From Elusimicrobiota bacterium (GTDB taxonomy: Bacteria; Elusimicrobiota; Elusimicrobia; UBA1565): a stretch of 45,942 nt of DNA. Below the pieces are notes generated by a model. That model had not been told where the DNA came from. It saw only the letters and a list, made by a program, of their open reading frames with translations, and did not search any database. Shown here one piece after another: positions 1 through 9,741 of this stretch (within the stretch, counting starts at the first letter, position 1; each line of letters opens with the position of its first letter). The DNA is taken from NCBI GenBank assembly GCA_002401485.1, contig NVTF01000063.1, positions 1 through 45,942 on the forward strand. Direction: 5' to 3'. A program made the translations under genes and the position numbers.

Positions 1-3000
1 GGAGAAATAGCGGGGAGCCAAATCCTACCGCCGTCCCGCCCCACGAAACGACAAACGAGGAAAGAATGGATCCGCCGTCCGAAGACGCGAGAACGATCGC
101 GGATTGAGCCGAGGCATCGGCAACATTAAGAATGCCGGTTCCGCCCGCGCCCAATCCAAGAAACGGGAGCGCCATCCAGGCCCATGTCTTTTTGCCTGAT
201 TTCGGCACCGCCTTGCGTTGGCTTTCCTGGGCTTTTTGCTCAACCTTGCCCTGTTCTTCGATCAGTCTTTCGACGCCTTCCTGGATTTCCGAATCCGAGG
301 GGCGTGCAGCCTTCTCCTTGCCGTCCTTGGGTTTGCCCTTTCCTTTCTTCCCCTTCTGATCGCCTTCCTGGTCGCCTTCCTGATCTCCTTCTTGGTCGCC
401 TTTTTGATCGCCCTTCTGGTCCCCTTTCTTATCTCCCTTTTTGCCTTTTTTACCCTTCTTGCCTTTTTTCCCTTTGCCGTCTTTCTGGTTCTTCTGCTGT
501 TCCTTCAGCAATTCCATGGCGACTTCAAGGTTCCACTTTGCCTTCAGGTTCGTATGGTCGCTGAGGAGGGCCTCGCGATAGAAATCGATCGCTTGGCCGA
601 GATCCTTGCGCATGATCGCGGCATTGCCCATGTTGTAGAGGACCTGAGCTGCTTTGACGGGGTCCTCAATCCGGTCGAGGTACTCCTTATAGCTGGCTAC
701 CGCGCGGTCGATGTCGCCCTGGCGCAGGTAGGTATTGCCCATGTTGAAGAAAATTTCCGGGATGTCCGGGTACTTTTCAAGGGCTTGGGCGTATTTCTTT
801 AAGGCCTCGCCGTATTGGCCTTGGTGATAGAGCGTGTTGGCCCGTCTCATCTCTTCGGGCATTTTGGTGAGAGGCAGGGACTCGATAATGCCTTTTGTCG
901 TTTTTGCGGGTGTTTGTTGGGTTTGTTCGGCGGCGGCAACAATCTGGACGGCATCCCCGCCTAGCGGGTTATTTGCGAGTTTCGTGACATCCACATTGGA
1001 TACAAATCCAATCTGCGCCATGAGAGCAAAGGCGGCCAACTTGCGCAGGCGTGTATTGGACAGCGTGGCCTCGCCGAAAAGCGCGAGCATGGCGAGAATC
1101 GCGAAGTACAGTTGCAGTTCCTTGATCGAAACCTGTGACTTTACGAGTGCGGGACTCTTCTCGAGGCGGTTGATATCCATGAGGGCGTCCGCCATGCCCT
1201 CCGCGTCGCTGGCGGCGAAGTACAGGCCGCCTGTCTTTTCCGCGACCGCTTCCAGGGTCGCCTGGCTGGTTCCGCTGACGCCGATGCCGACGGTGTAGAT
1301 TTTGACGCCGAGATTTTTTGCGATCGCGGCGGCGTCGATGGGATTAATGCCGGTGTTGGACATCCCGTCGGTGAAGATGACCAGGATTTTTACGCGTCCC
1401 GGCTGCAGAACCTTTTCCATCAAATCGGGATACTGTTTGGCGAAGGTGAGGGCTTCGGCGAGACCTTTGTGGTCGAGAATCTCGCGCATTTGTACCGCAC
1501 GGGAATCCTTGTCGAGGTTGAGTTCGCGAATATTGACCTTAAAGAAGTGACTGATGCCGCCCAGCATCGCCTTGCCCATGGCGGTGGAGCCCTTGGTTTC
1601 GATTTCCTTCAAAATCGATAGAATCGCGTCGTAATCGTTGGTCAGTGCGGAATTCAGATAAGGGTTATCCGAGAATTCTTGAATACCGACTCGGTTGGTT
1701 GTTCCACGGCGTTGTTCGAGAACGTAGGCGCGTACGGCCGCCTTGAGGCCCTCAAGCTTGTCGCCGCTCATCGAGCCCGAAACATCCGGTACCACCACCA
1801 TGTCGGTCGAAGGCACGTATGTCTTTTGACGTTCGACGCCCATCTGGGGCCCGGCTAGAGCAATAACCAGCGATACCAATCCGACGAAGCGAAGGACGGG
1901 GGAAAGCCACTTAAAGCGTTGGCGGAAGGTTTTCTTGTCGGAAAGGGTCGCGGTATCGGAAACCGTGATACCTTCCTTCTTTTTCTTGGAGAGCATCTTC
2001 CAACCGACCCACGCGATCGCCGGCAGAAGAGCGAGGAGAATCCAGGGGTTGGCGAAGGAGAACGACGCTGTGCCCACGCCCAGCAAGGTCGCCCAACTCG
2101 CCGTGGAACGTTTGTCGCCGGTGCTCTTGCTTTTGTCTTCGAGGCTTTCCAGGAGGGCATCGAGTCCGGCGAGCAGCCGTCGTCGGGTTTCGGGTGTATC
2201 CGAGACGCCGTCAAACCGCGCTTTTTCCGCCGAGCGTGCAAGATTGATCGCGAGGGCAATCTGCTCGTTGGTGTAGGAGATTTTGTTGTTCGGGTACTGC
2301 GACGCGTCTTTCAAGTCGCGCTCGAGCGTCGCGGCGTTGCGTTCGATCTTCGAAAGACCGGCGAAGTCGGTCATGAGGCGAACGACGGCCTCCGTCGCAG
2401 TGTCGAAGAAATCAGGTCCCGGCAGCGCGTAGGAGCCTTTCTGGAGCGCTCCCAGAACCTCCCGAACTTCTTCGAGCATCGGGGTGTAGAAGCGTTCAGC
2501 TTTACGCTTGCGGCGCTGGGCGGCGATCAGTCGTTCGGCTCCTATTAGGAAGAGCACGCCCAGCGGCAGCGTCAGGAGCCAAAGGAGATTGGCGCTTTCG
2601 CCGCGCTGAAGATCGATAATGTCCTTGAATCCGATTTTTTTCCAATCGGGAGTCAGAACGGAATCCACGGTAAACTCCGTTGTGGGAATCTTGATTTCGA
2701 TATCGTCCTTGGTTGGGTCCGAAGCGGGGACACGAATGACCGCGTCTTCGATTTTAAGCGCACCGTCATCAAAGACGATGATCTTAAAGACGAAGGTGTG
2801 TTCGGCTCCCGGAGCTAAATCGAGTCCCTTGGCCGAGTCTTCGGGGCTTTCCACGATTTCAAGCGTGAAGGGCATCGACTCTTCGAGAGCTTGGCGAACG
2901 GAGGAAAGCGCCATCGCGCGGTCGGAACCGTTCTTGATCGTGATTCGCAGTTCGACCGGTTCGCCGATGGTTAAATCGTCCCTTTGGATGACCGTGGTTT

Positions 3001-3919
3001 GAACTTCGACCTTTTGCGCGGCGATTGCGACAGGATCCTGTTCAACAACGATGGACAGGCTTGCGGGGGAGTTTTGATCGACATTGCCGGCGGGAGCCGT
3101 TTGTTGGGTTTCTTGGGCAAGGGCTGCTTGCCCCGGCAGCCAACCCGGAACAAAGGTAAGGAACATGGAGAAGACGGCGATGGTCAGGGTTTTTGAGAAA
3201 CGTCCGGTAACCGTGGTCCACACGCGCGAGGCTGATTTGGCTGGAGTGGGTTGGGTTTTGTCGGCGGTGTTAACCGCTAACGGGACCTTGTCGGCGGCGG
3301 AGACGGCAGCGTTTGATGGGAGAAAGCGGGTTAAAACCGCTCCGATGTTCCTGCTTTTTCCTATAGAGGAAAATTGAGCGGAGACCGGGGTTAAATCTGA
3401 ACTTGTTTTTCGCTGTTTAAGAGCGCCGGAAAGCAGGATTTGAAGTTTGTCGCCGGATGTATGAGCGGCGGCGTCCCCGGAGGCGTCCGAAGCAATGACC
3501 TCGATTTCAGGGGCTGCATTTTGGGCGATTCCCACGATGGCTTTGCGCGTGTGTGTTCGTGGGAGCGTCTTTCCGGCGGTTTTTGCTTCGCGCCCTGCCG
3601 TTGTTGTTCCAGCGGCGGAGGCGGAAATCCTTGAAGGAATATGGGCAATTGGAGCCGTGAGATTCGCGGGAGAATCAAAAATTACGGGGGCCAGTGTGGG
3701 GAGAACGGAGCCTCCGATTGCGGGAGTGGTGAGGGAGCCGGGGACGGCCAGCGTTAATACGGAACCCGCTCCTTGGGTCGGGCCTACGATCCGGCTGGTT
3801 GCCGCAGCCCGTGATGCCGACCCGTTGACAACCGAAGCCATGGCACTAATCGCCAAGGGGCCTGGCGAAATAATGAGAAGAGCGGCTGCGAGCGCAGAAG
3901 AGATAATTCGGCGTGTCAC
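1..3919 (-). CDS. Giant exported Bat-type fusion protein (BatD-like beta region, BatA-like VWA domain, BatC-like TPR, KGDQ-rich linker); C-terminus runs off the window edge
   Basis: My own translation of minus triplets (forward positions = 2 mod 3) finds no in-frame stop from 1 to about 3931. GTG start at 3919 gives signal peptide VTRRIISSALAAALLIISPGPLAISAMA. VWA MIDAS DVSGS in RFVGLVSLVIALAGPQMGVERQKTYVPSTDMVVVPDVSGSMSGDKLEGLK; IFTDG follows. TPR: NTLYHQGQYGEALKKYAQALEKYPDIPEIFFNMGNTYLRQGDIDRAVASY. Absent from the supplied ORF track, presumably because it is open at the edge. Confidence 0.88.
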   Translation of the reverse strand, partial: MTRRIISSALAAALLIISPGPLAISAMASVVNGSASRAAATSRIVGPTQGAGSVLTLAVPGSLTTPAIGGSVLPTLAPVIFDSPANLTAPIAHIPSRISASAAGTTTAGREAKTAGKTLPRTHTRKAIVGIAQNAAPEIEVIASDASGDAAAHTSGDKLQILLSGALKQRKTSSDLTPVSAQFSSIGKSRNIGAVLTRFLPSNAAVSAADKVPLAVNTADKTQPTPAKSASRVWTTVTGRFSKTLTIAVFSMFLTFVPGWLPGQAALAQETQQTAPAGNVDQNSPASLSIVVEQDPVAIAAQKVEVQTTVIQRDDLTIGEPVELRITIKNGSDRAMALSSVRQALEESMPFTLEIVESPEDSAKGLDLAPGAEHTFVFKIIVFDDGALKIEDAVIRVPASDPTKDDIEIKIPTTEFTVDSVLTPDWKKIGFKDIIDLQRGESANLLWLLTLPLGVLFLIGAERLIAAQRRKRKAERFYTPMLEEVREVLGALQKGSYALPGPDFFDTATEAVVRLMTDFAGLSKIERNAATLERDLKDASQYPNNKISYTNEQIALAINLARSAEKARFDGVSDTPETRRRLLAGLDALLESLEDKSKSTGDKRSTASWATLLGVGTASFSFANPWILLALLPAIAWVGWKMLSKKKKEGITVSDTATLSDKKTFRQRFKWLSPVLRFVGLVSLVIALAGPQMGVERQKTYVPSTDMVVVPDVSGSMSGDKLEGLKAAVRAYVLEQRRGTTNRVGIQEFSDNPYLNSALTNDYDAILSILKEIETKGSTAMGKAMLGGISHFFKVNIRELNLDKDSRAVQMREILDHKGLAEALTFAKQYPDLMEKVLQPGRVKILVIFTDGMSNTGINPIDAAAIAKNLGVKIYTVGIGVSGTSQATLEAVAEKTGGLYFAASDAEGMADALMDINRLEKSPALVKSQVSIKELQLYFAILAMLALFGEATLSNTRLRKLAAFALMAQIGFVSNVDVTKLANNPLGGDAVQIVAAAEQTQQTPAKTTKGIIESLPLTKMPEEMRRANTLYHQGQYGEALKKYAQALEKYPDIPEIFFNMGNTYLRQGDIDRAVASYKEYLDRIEDPVKAAQVLYNMGNAAIMRKDLGQAIDFYREALLSDHTNLKAKWNLEVAMELLKEQQKNQKDGKGKKGKKGKKGKKGDKKGDQKGDQKGDQEGDQEGDQEGDQKGKKGKGKPKDGKEKAARPSDSEIQEGVERLIEEQGKVEQKAQESQRKAVPKSGKKTWAWMALPFLGLGAGGTGILNVADASAQSAIVLASSDGGSILSSFVVSWGGTAVGFGSPLFL
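345..490 (-). repeat. Imperfect 12-bp tandem repeats encoding (KGDQ/KGDQEGDQ)n and KKGKKGK low-complexity linker
   Basis: Repeated gatcgcctt(c/t)ctggtcgcc units; minus-strand peptide KKGKKGKKGDKKGDQKGDQKGDQEGDQEGDQKGKKGKG. Confidence 0.85.
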
Positions 3920-4103
3920 TCCAAAATAGTGTCAAAAAACATGAGTAATTAGTTGAGTCGCTTGGCCCTAAACTTTAAAGGATTGGGGCCTAGCTGGTTT
4001 TGGGTCCTAGGGGATGGGGAAATAAGCCTGTGCCAGGCTTTATAAGCTTAGTAATTAGACCTATTATCTGGGTCAATCTTCCCAAAAATGCATAAATGAA
4101 GGC

Positions 4104-5021
4104 ATGGCTGAGCGTCGCGTCGTTTCCCTGATTGCGAGTAGTACCGAAATTGCATGTGCGCTCGGACTTGAGGACAGTCTCGTCGGTCGCTCGCATGAGT
4201 GCGATTACCCAAATGGTATTTTGTCGCTTCCTGTTTTGACAAAACCCAAGATGGATCCGTCGAAATCCAGCGCGGCGATTGATGCGGATGTTAAGTCCCT
4301 GTTGTCGCAGGCTTTGTCTATTTATGAAGTTGATTCGATAAAACTTAAGGAACTCGCCCCCGACGTGATCCTCACGCAAATTCAATGCGAGGTCTGTGCA
4401 GTCAGCCGTGAGGATGTTGAACGCGCGCTGGGAGATTGGATAGGGGCCCGGCCCGATATTGTATCCTTGGAGCCGAACCGATTGGTGGATATCTGGGAAG
4501 ATGTCCGCAGGGTCGCGAAGGCGTGCGGGATTGCGGAGAAAGGAGAGGAGTTGGTAGCCTCGCTCGACGCCAGGATCGCCGCGATAAGAAAAAAAACCGA
4601 ATCACTGCCGCGACCTACTGTCGCCTGCATCGAGTGGATCGAGCCTCTGATGGCCGCAGGCAATTGGATCCCCGAACTCGTTGATGCCGCCGGAGGAATC
4701 AATCTGTTCGGCAAGGTCGGACTTCATTCCCCGTGGATGACGTTGGATGACCTCGTCGAAAAAGATCCTGACATCATTGTCATTCTGCCGTGCGGCTTTG
4801 ATATTAAAAGGACGCGCAGTGAAATGCCCGCCCTTGAGACGAAAGAGGCTTGGAAGGGTATGCGGGCGGTCAACGAGGGACGTGTTTTTGTTACCGACGG
4901 CAATCAGTATTTTAACCGACCGGGTCCCCGCGTCGTAGAATCCCTGGAAATTTTCACCGAAATCATTCATCCCGATGTTTTCGCGCCGAACCATCACCGC
5001 GTCGGATGGGAACCGCTTTGA
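4104..5021 (+). CDS. Cobalamin-binding periplasmic-binding-protein-like protein (BtuF/FecB fold)
   Basis: MAERRVVSLIASSTEIACALGLEDSLVGRSHECDYP...LAPDVILTQIQCEVCAVS; typical of cobalamin-binding BtuF-like proteins. Confidence 0.85.
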   Translation: MAERRVVSLIASSTEIACALGLEDSLVGRSHECDYPNGILSLPVLTKPKMDPSKSSAAIDADVKSLLSQALSIYEVDSIKLKELAPDVILTQIQCEVCAVSREDVERALGDWIGARPDIVSLEPNRLVDIWEDVRRVAKACGIAEKGEELVASLDARIAAIRKKTESLPRPTVACIEWIEPLMAAGNWIPELVDAAGGINLFGKVGLHSPWMTLDDLVEKDPDIIVILPCGFDIKRTRSEMPALETKEAWKGMRAVNEGRVFVTDGNQYFNRPGPRVVESLEIFTEIIHPDVFAPNHHRVGWEPL

Positions 5022-6004
5022 GCCTGCTGGCTGAATGCATACAGGCGGCGGCCGCGGATTCGTTTGCGCCGCGAAAATCATTGTTCGAGGCGCTGCTGGC
5101 GCAAAAAACGTATTTGCTGGATGCTGAAACCAAGGACTCCTGTGATGGCTCTGAGCTCAATCTCTGGGCGGAAGAGGACTCGGATCTCGGCGGCATATGG
5201 GTCCCGTTGTTCTCAACAGCCGAATCCGCGATGGGTTATGCACAGTCCCTGCAAACTGAGGATGCCTTGCGCTGCGTGAGTCAGGCGCCGGGGCGCGTGT
5301 TTGAGTTGTTAACCGCTATCCCGCGGATCGCAGGCGTGCGGCTCGATCCGCCGGGAGAAGAGGTTGCAGGACTTGAATGGAGCGAACTTCGGGCTCTTTC
5401 GGAGGGCCGACTGCCCGATGAAGGGCCGCACCTGTACGACCTGCCGGATGGACCGTTTCCAATGCCCAGCGGCTTGCGCGGCCGTTTCGGGCAGTTGGAA
5501 GCGTCACGCGTTGGCTTCAAGGGCCGTCAGGTTGTGTTCCCCGATGAGGCGCCTCTGGCGCTGGAGGACTTTAGGCGGTGGGTACGCCTTACGCTGGATG
5601 ATCACGAGGAGGCGTGGACGCCGTGTCGGCATTTTGCGGCATTGATGCGCCGTAAGGCTTCGTTTGACCATGATCCGCAGTTGGAAACGGAACTCATTGC
5701 TGCGTTGATCGAATTCGAGATGTATGGGGATGCAGAAGCGGTTTGCGGGCGGCTGGTTCTTGAGCCGGGCCGGGCGGGATTTTCCTTGGGACAATTGGCG
5801 CGTATTTATCGCCGATCAGGGCGTCTGGACGAGTGTTTGCGCATTTGCGAAGAAGGGTTGCTGGATTATCCTGATGAGGCGGCCCTTTATCGTAATTTGA
5901 CCTTGGGGCGTGCGGAGCTCGAAGACCTGGAAGGGGCCCGTGAGGCCGCGCGGGGTGGGCTTGAGCGCTTCCCACTAGACGCCACGCTGCGCCGTTTTGT
6001 GTAA
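5006..6004 (+). CDS. SseB-like N-terminal domain plus TPR-like C-terminus, hypothetical
   Basis: GGIWVPLFSTAESAMGYAQSL resembles the SseB N-terminal domain; C-terminal helical repeats (LGQLARIYRRSGRLDECLRICEEGLLDYPDEAALYRNLTLGRAELEDLEGAREAA). Confidence 0.6.
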   Translation: MGTALSLLAECIQAAAADSFAPRKSLFEALLAQKTYLLDAETKDSCDGSELNLWAEEDSDLGGIWVPLFSTAESAMGYAQSLQTEDALRCVSQAPGRVFELLTAIPRIAGVRLDPPGEEVAGLEWSELRALSEGRLPDEGPHLYDLPDGPFPMPSGLRGRFGQLEASRVGFKGRQVVFPDEAPLALEDFRRWVRLTLDDHEEAWTPCRHFAALMRRKASFDHDPQLETELIAALIEFEMYGDAEAVCGRLVLEPGRAGFSLGQLARIYRRSGRLDECLRICEEGLLDYPDEAALYRNLTLGRAELEDLEGAREAARGGLERFPLDATLRRFV

Positions 6005-6077
6005 CATTCCCGACATTGCGAAAATGGCGTTGACGGTGTATAACGTTATCTGAATCCGTATTTGGGGTATAACCACC

Positions 6078-6734
6078 ATGAGCCGCAAAAACTTTTTCGT
6101 CTTCGCACTAATAACCTGCTTCCTTGCTCCTGAACTCGCGTTCGCTCAACGCGGAAGTTCCATGGGCGGCTATCGCCGCGGATCGCGCGTGGGAAGCGAA
6201 CGTCCGCGCAAGGAAAAAAAGGTAAAGAAATCTAAAAAGTCGCGGCGCAAGAAAAAACGTTCGCGCAATGATGACGAGGAATCATCCCCGCAAGTCACCG
6301 TGGGTTCCGATAAGGAGAGCATCGAAGCCTATCTGCAAAGCCGTCTTGGTGAGGCGAAGAAGAATCATAAGAGCCAGGATAAGTGGGGACGCGGGCTGAC
6401 GGGCGCGTGGTCGAAATTTTGGACTCAGATGTACGACGATCGCAGAAAGTTTGAGATTCGAATCGCACGTCAGCGGTTAAATCTTTTTGAATCCCTCGAT
6501 TCGCTTGATTCATCGTTTCATGGACAAACGATCTCCGACTTCGAACGCCTTCAGACCAATATCATCAAGTCGTTTGAGGCGCAGCAGTCTCAGAAAATGA
6601 AGGACTACTTCGCGGTTCTCTTAGCGGACCTGCGATCCTTTCAATCCGAGCAGGAAGCAGGGCGCGTGCGTTTGGGGCGGGAAGCCGCAGAAGCCTGGCG
6701 CGCCCAAAAGGCCGCCAGCATGAACCCTCGCTAA
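6078..6734 (+). CDS. Secreted hypothetical protein with Lys/Arg-rich linker and helical C-terminus
   Basis: Signal peptide MSRKNFFVFALITCFLAPELAFAQ followed by RPRKEKKVKKSKKSRRKKKRSRNDDEES. Confidence 0.7.
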   Translation: MSRKNFFVFALITCFLAPELAFAQRGSSMGGYRRGSRVGSERPRKEKKVKKSKKSRRKKKRSRNDDEESSPQVTVGSDKESIEAYLQSRLGEAKKNHKSQDKWGRGLTGAWSKFWTQMYDDRRKFEIRIARQRLNLFESLDSLDSSFHGQTISDFERLQTNIIKSFEAQQSQKMKDYFAVLLADLRSFQSEQEAGRVRLGREAAEAWRAQKAASMNPR

Positions 6735-6762
6735 GTAAGCGGGGTCATACCCCGGTTACTTA
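6732..6762. terminator. Palindrome between convergent genes, likely bidirectional terminator
   Basis: taagtaa-g-cggggt-cat-accccg-g-ttactta: 13 bp of stem with one mismatch. It contains the TAA stop of the plus gene and the TAA stop of the minus gene. Confidence 0.6.
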
Positions 6763-7587
6763 AGGAGCGTAGAGGCGAAATAGGAAGGGTAGTTTTGAAA
6801 GCAGGTGGCGGCGGTATCGGCGGTAGCGGCTTAGAACAAGCTTCATCCGCGCCACTTCCCCAAAAGCCTTTTTGATCGCCGCATCGGCGGTTTCGCGGTC
6901 TGCGGGTTTATCTTGAAATTCGCTTAAGTCCGCAGCGGGGCCGTAATACAGATAAATGGTGTTGAAGACGCGCGGCCAAAAGTGGCCGATGGGCAGGGTG
7001 CGGTCCATGCCGTCCATACAAACCGGAATGGCCCGTGATTTGTTCTTGAGCATCACATAACCGATGCCGGAACGCGGCTTGAGCAGGCGGCCGTCGCGCG
7101 AGCGTGTGCCTTCCGGGAAAACAATCATGATGCCGTTCTTAAGGCAGGACTGCATGCGCTTCATCGCAGAAAAATCTTTGCGGCCCTTTTTGACGGGGAT
7201 GCACTTCCAGTTGTCCGCGAAGAATCGCATGATCGGATTTCCAAAGAAATTTTCGTGCGCGGCGGGCAGCCAGGGCAGCAGCATGGGTTTGATGAGGCTT
7301 TTGGGAAAAAACACCGAACCGCCAACCAGAAAGCCGTCGATCATCGATTGGTGATTCGGCAGCAGCACCGTGTTGGGTTCTTCGGGGACATTCTCCCGGC
7401 CGATTACAATTGTGCGGTTGAAGATCTCAAAGAAGCACATCGCGATGAACGCGCTGAAATTGGTAATCGCCCACCGGGTGAAGGGCCAGAAGAAATGAAA
7501 GACGGGTCCGCGTCGTTCGATCCGCTCGTGATCGATCCCTGCTTTTGAAGGTTCGGTTTCCGGTTTTTCAGCGAGGGCTTCGTTCAC
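6760..7587 (-). CDS. 1-acyl-sn-glycerol-3-phosphate acyltransferase (PlsC family)
   Basis: Acyltransferase motifs NHQSMIDGF and FPEGTRSRDG. GTG start at 7587 overlaps the upstream TGA (GTGA), so the 7647 start in the track is probably too long. Confidence 0.85.
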   Translation of the reverse strand: MNEALAEKPETEPSKAGIDHERIERRGPVFHFFWPFTRWAITNFSAFIAMCFFEIFNRTIVIGRENVPEEPNTVLLPNHQSMIDGFLVGGSVFFPKSLIKPMLLPWLPAAHENFFGNPIMRFFADNWKCIPVKKGRKDFSAMKRMQSCLKNGIMIVFPEGTRSRDGRLLKPRSGIGYVMLKNKSRAIPVCMDGMDRTLPIGHFWPRVFNTIYLYYGPAADLSEFQDKPADRETADAAIKKAFGEVARMKLVLSRYRRYRRHLLSKLPFLFRLYAP

Positions 7588-8981
7588 GCAGCTACAATCT
7601 CTGCAGCCATTGTGGGGTCGGGTTTGCCTTGGTCTTGCCGGGTCCACCCCTTGTCTTCGTCGTACATTTTGGCAAGCTCGTCATCATAGAAGAACTTGTC
7701 TTCGCCAAAGGCCGGTTTTAAGTCTGTCAGCCACGAGGCTTTTTCGTCGTATTCCGCGAAGAATGGCCGGCCGACCCAATCCGGGTTGCGCGCTTGGAAG
7801 AAATTAAGAACAAAAACTTTCTCGCCTTTGATTTCGGCGACGCCGGTGACTTGAACCTTTCCGGGAGACGCCGACATGGATGGGCCGCGAACGGTTCGTG
7901 CGAGCCCCGACACCTGTTTGTAGGCATCCCGGAAAATCTCCCAGGACCGGACCAAGGGGACCTCGAAGAAGCGTTGGGCGCCGGTATCGCGCGCGACAAA
8001 CATGTAGTAGGGGACCATGCCCATGTTCACCTGCTGCTTCCACATGGTCGACCAAACCTTCGCGGAATCGTTGATGCCTTTCATGATCGGCGATTGGCAC
8101 CTAATTTGGGCCCCGGTTGCTCGAATATTCTCGATGGCGATGGCAACTTCCGGCGTCGACATTTCGACATGGTGGTTGAAGTGGGACATGATCGAGACAT
8201 GTTTGCCGGCATCGGCTATTTTTTTGAACAGATCGAGCATTTCCTGAGCGTCATCGTCGGTGACGAAGCGCTGCGGCCAATATTGGAGCGCCTTGGTTCC
8301 GATGCGAATGGTCTGGAGGCTGGGAACCTTGAGCAGCACATCCACGTAGACCTTAAAAAAGCGCGTCTTCATGATCATCGGGTCGCCGCCCGTAAAGAGA
8401 ACATCGGTCGTATAGGGATGTTCTTTCAGGTAAGCCGCCAATTGCTCGGCTTCCTGGGTCGCGAATTTGAGTCCTTCCATGCCCACAAACTGCGCCCATC
8501 GAAAACAAAAGGTGCAGTAGGCGTGGCAGGTTTGCCCCTGGGTGGGGAAGAATAAAATCGTCTCGCGGTACTTATGCTGCATTCCATCGAGCTTTTCCTC
8601 GTGGTGCACGGGGAGATTGTGCTGCATCTGGCCTGCAGGGTGGGGGTTGAGGTGTTCACGGATTTCGTTGGCAACCACCTTGATTTCCTTTGGGGAGGCG
8701 CCTGAATCGATCAGTTTTTCCATCTGAGCGAAGTGTTCCGGCTCGAGCATGTCGCGGTGCGGGAAGGTGAGGATGTAAATCGGATCGTTGGGAATGTTGT
8801 CCCAGTTGATGAGTTGGTTCACGCAGTAGGTGTTTGATTTGAAGGGGAGCACGTTGGCGACCACCCGAATGTCCTTTCGGATGCGTTCCGACAGCTGCTG
8901 CACCTGCGGAATCGATTCAAAATTAGAGAGCGTGATGCTCTTATATTTGAGGTCCCGGATTTCCTTATGGTTAGCGCTCAT
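7584..8981 (-). CDS. KamA-family radical SAM protein (lysine 2,3-aminomutase-like)
   Basis: CHAYCTFCFRW (CxxxCxxC), TDVLFTGGDPMIMKTRFFKVYVDVLL; ATG at 8981 (MSANHKEIRDLKYKSITL) preferred over 9026. Confidence 0.9.
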   Translation of the reverse strand: MSANHKEIRDLKYKSITLSNFESIPQVQQLSERIRKDIRVVANVLPFKSNTYCVNQLINWDNIPNDPIYILTFPHRDMLEPEHFAQMEKLIDSGASPKEIKVVANEIREHLNPHPAGQMQHNLPVHHEEKLDGMQHKYRETILFFPTQGQTCHAYCTFCFRWAQFVGMEGLKFATQEAEQLAAYLKEHPYTTDVLFTGGDPMIMKTRFFKVYVDVLLKVPSLQTIRIGTKALQYWPQRFVTDDDAQEMLDLFKKIADAGKHVSIMSHFNHHVEMSTPEVAIAIENIRATGAQIRCQSPIMKGINDSAKVWSTMWKQQVNMGMVPYYMFVARDTGAQRFFEVPLVRSWEIFRDAYKQVSGLARTVRGPSMSASPGKVQVTGVAEIKGEKVFVLNFFQARNPDWVGRPFFAEYDEKASWLTDLKPAFGEDKFFYDDELAKMYDEDKGWTRQDQGKPDPTMAAEIVAA

Positions 8982-9068
8982 GGGGGTTCTCCGTGCGTCG
9001 AACGAATTGCAATATGATTCTAGCAATCATCTACCTCTAGTATATCCGACGGTGTCGATAAATTCTAC

Positions 9069-9725
9069 TCAGGAGGCTTTTTTTGCCAAGTTGTAGCCGT
9101 CTTGAAAATCGGCAGGAGGATCTGACTTGAACGTGAGGACTTCCCCATCGGGGAGGGAGATTTTTAACCGCTCCGCGTGCAGCAGCATGCGGGGAGCCTG
9201 TTCGCTCCCGTTTTTGTGGTAGAGGGGATCTCCGATGATGGGAAAACCAATCGACAATAAATGAACGCGGATCTGGTGTTGGCGTCCGGTTTCCGGAAAC
9301 GCATGCAGCAGTGTGGCCGTGTCATGCGTCTCAAGCGGGCGGTAGCGGGTCGTGGCATTTTTCCCGCGCGGATCTATGCCGATGCGGCCCGAGCCGAAGC
9401 GCCGGAGGGGTTGATCGACCGTTCCTGCCAATTCCAGCGCCCCCTGCACTACCGCGAGGTAGCGTTTTCCGATGCGGCGGGATTCAAATTGCGTGCAGAG
9501 CTCTTTGTGCATCGCTGGAGTTTTCGCGAACAGGACAACACCGCTGGTCTCGCGGTCTAGGCGGTGGACCACAAAGGGTTTGCGGTTGAGATAGGTCTGC
9601 ACCTGCGCGGCGAGGGGTTTTCCCTCCCCGTCTCCGCGCCCTTTCACAACAAGAACACCGGCTGGCTTTTCGACGGCGATCAGTCGATCATCTTCATGGA
9701 TAATGGAAAAGGATGCCTTGCTCAC
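9069..9725 (-). CDS. RluA-family pseudouridine synthase
   Basis: VVHRLDRETSGVVLFAKT, RQHQIRVHLLSIGFPIIGDPLY. Confidence 0.92.
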   Translation of the reverse strand: MSKASFSIIHEDDRLIAVEKPAGVLVVKGRGDGEGKPLAAQVQTYLNRKPFVVHRLDRETSGVVLFAKTPAMHKELCTQFESRRIGKRYLAVVQGALELAGTVDQPLRRFGSGRIGIDPRGKNATTRYRPLETHDTATLLHAFPETGRQHQIRVHLLSIGFPIIGDPLYHKNGSEQAPRMLLHAERLKISLPDGEVLTFKSDPPADFQDGYNLAKKAS

Positions 9726-9741
9726 GTCGATATTCTACCTA

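Noticed and set aside
132-2548. Plus-strand ORFs 132-359, 184-564, 218-802, 834-1298, 1919-2548
   Set aside because: They are antisense shadows of the continuous minus-strand Bat fusion, e.g. the poly-hydrophobic 218-802 ORF mirrors the KGDQ linker.
7794-8555. 253-aa plus-strand ORF
   Set aside because: Antisense to the well-supported KamA-family gene.
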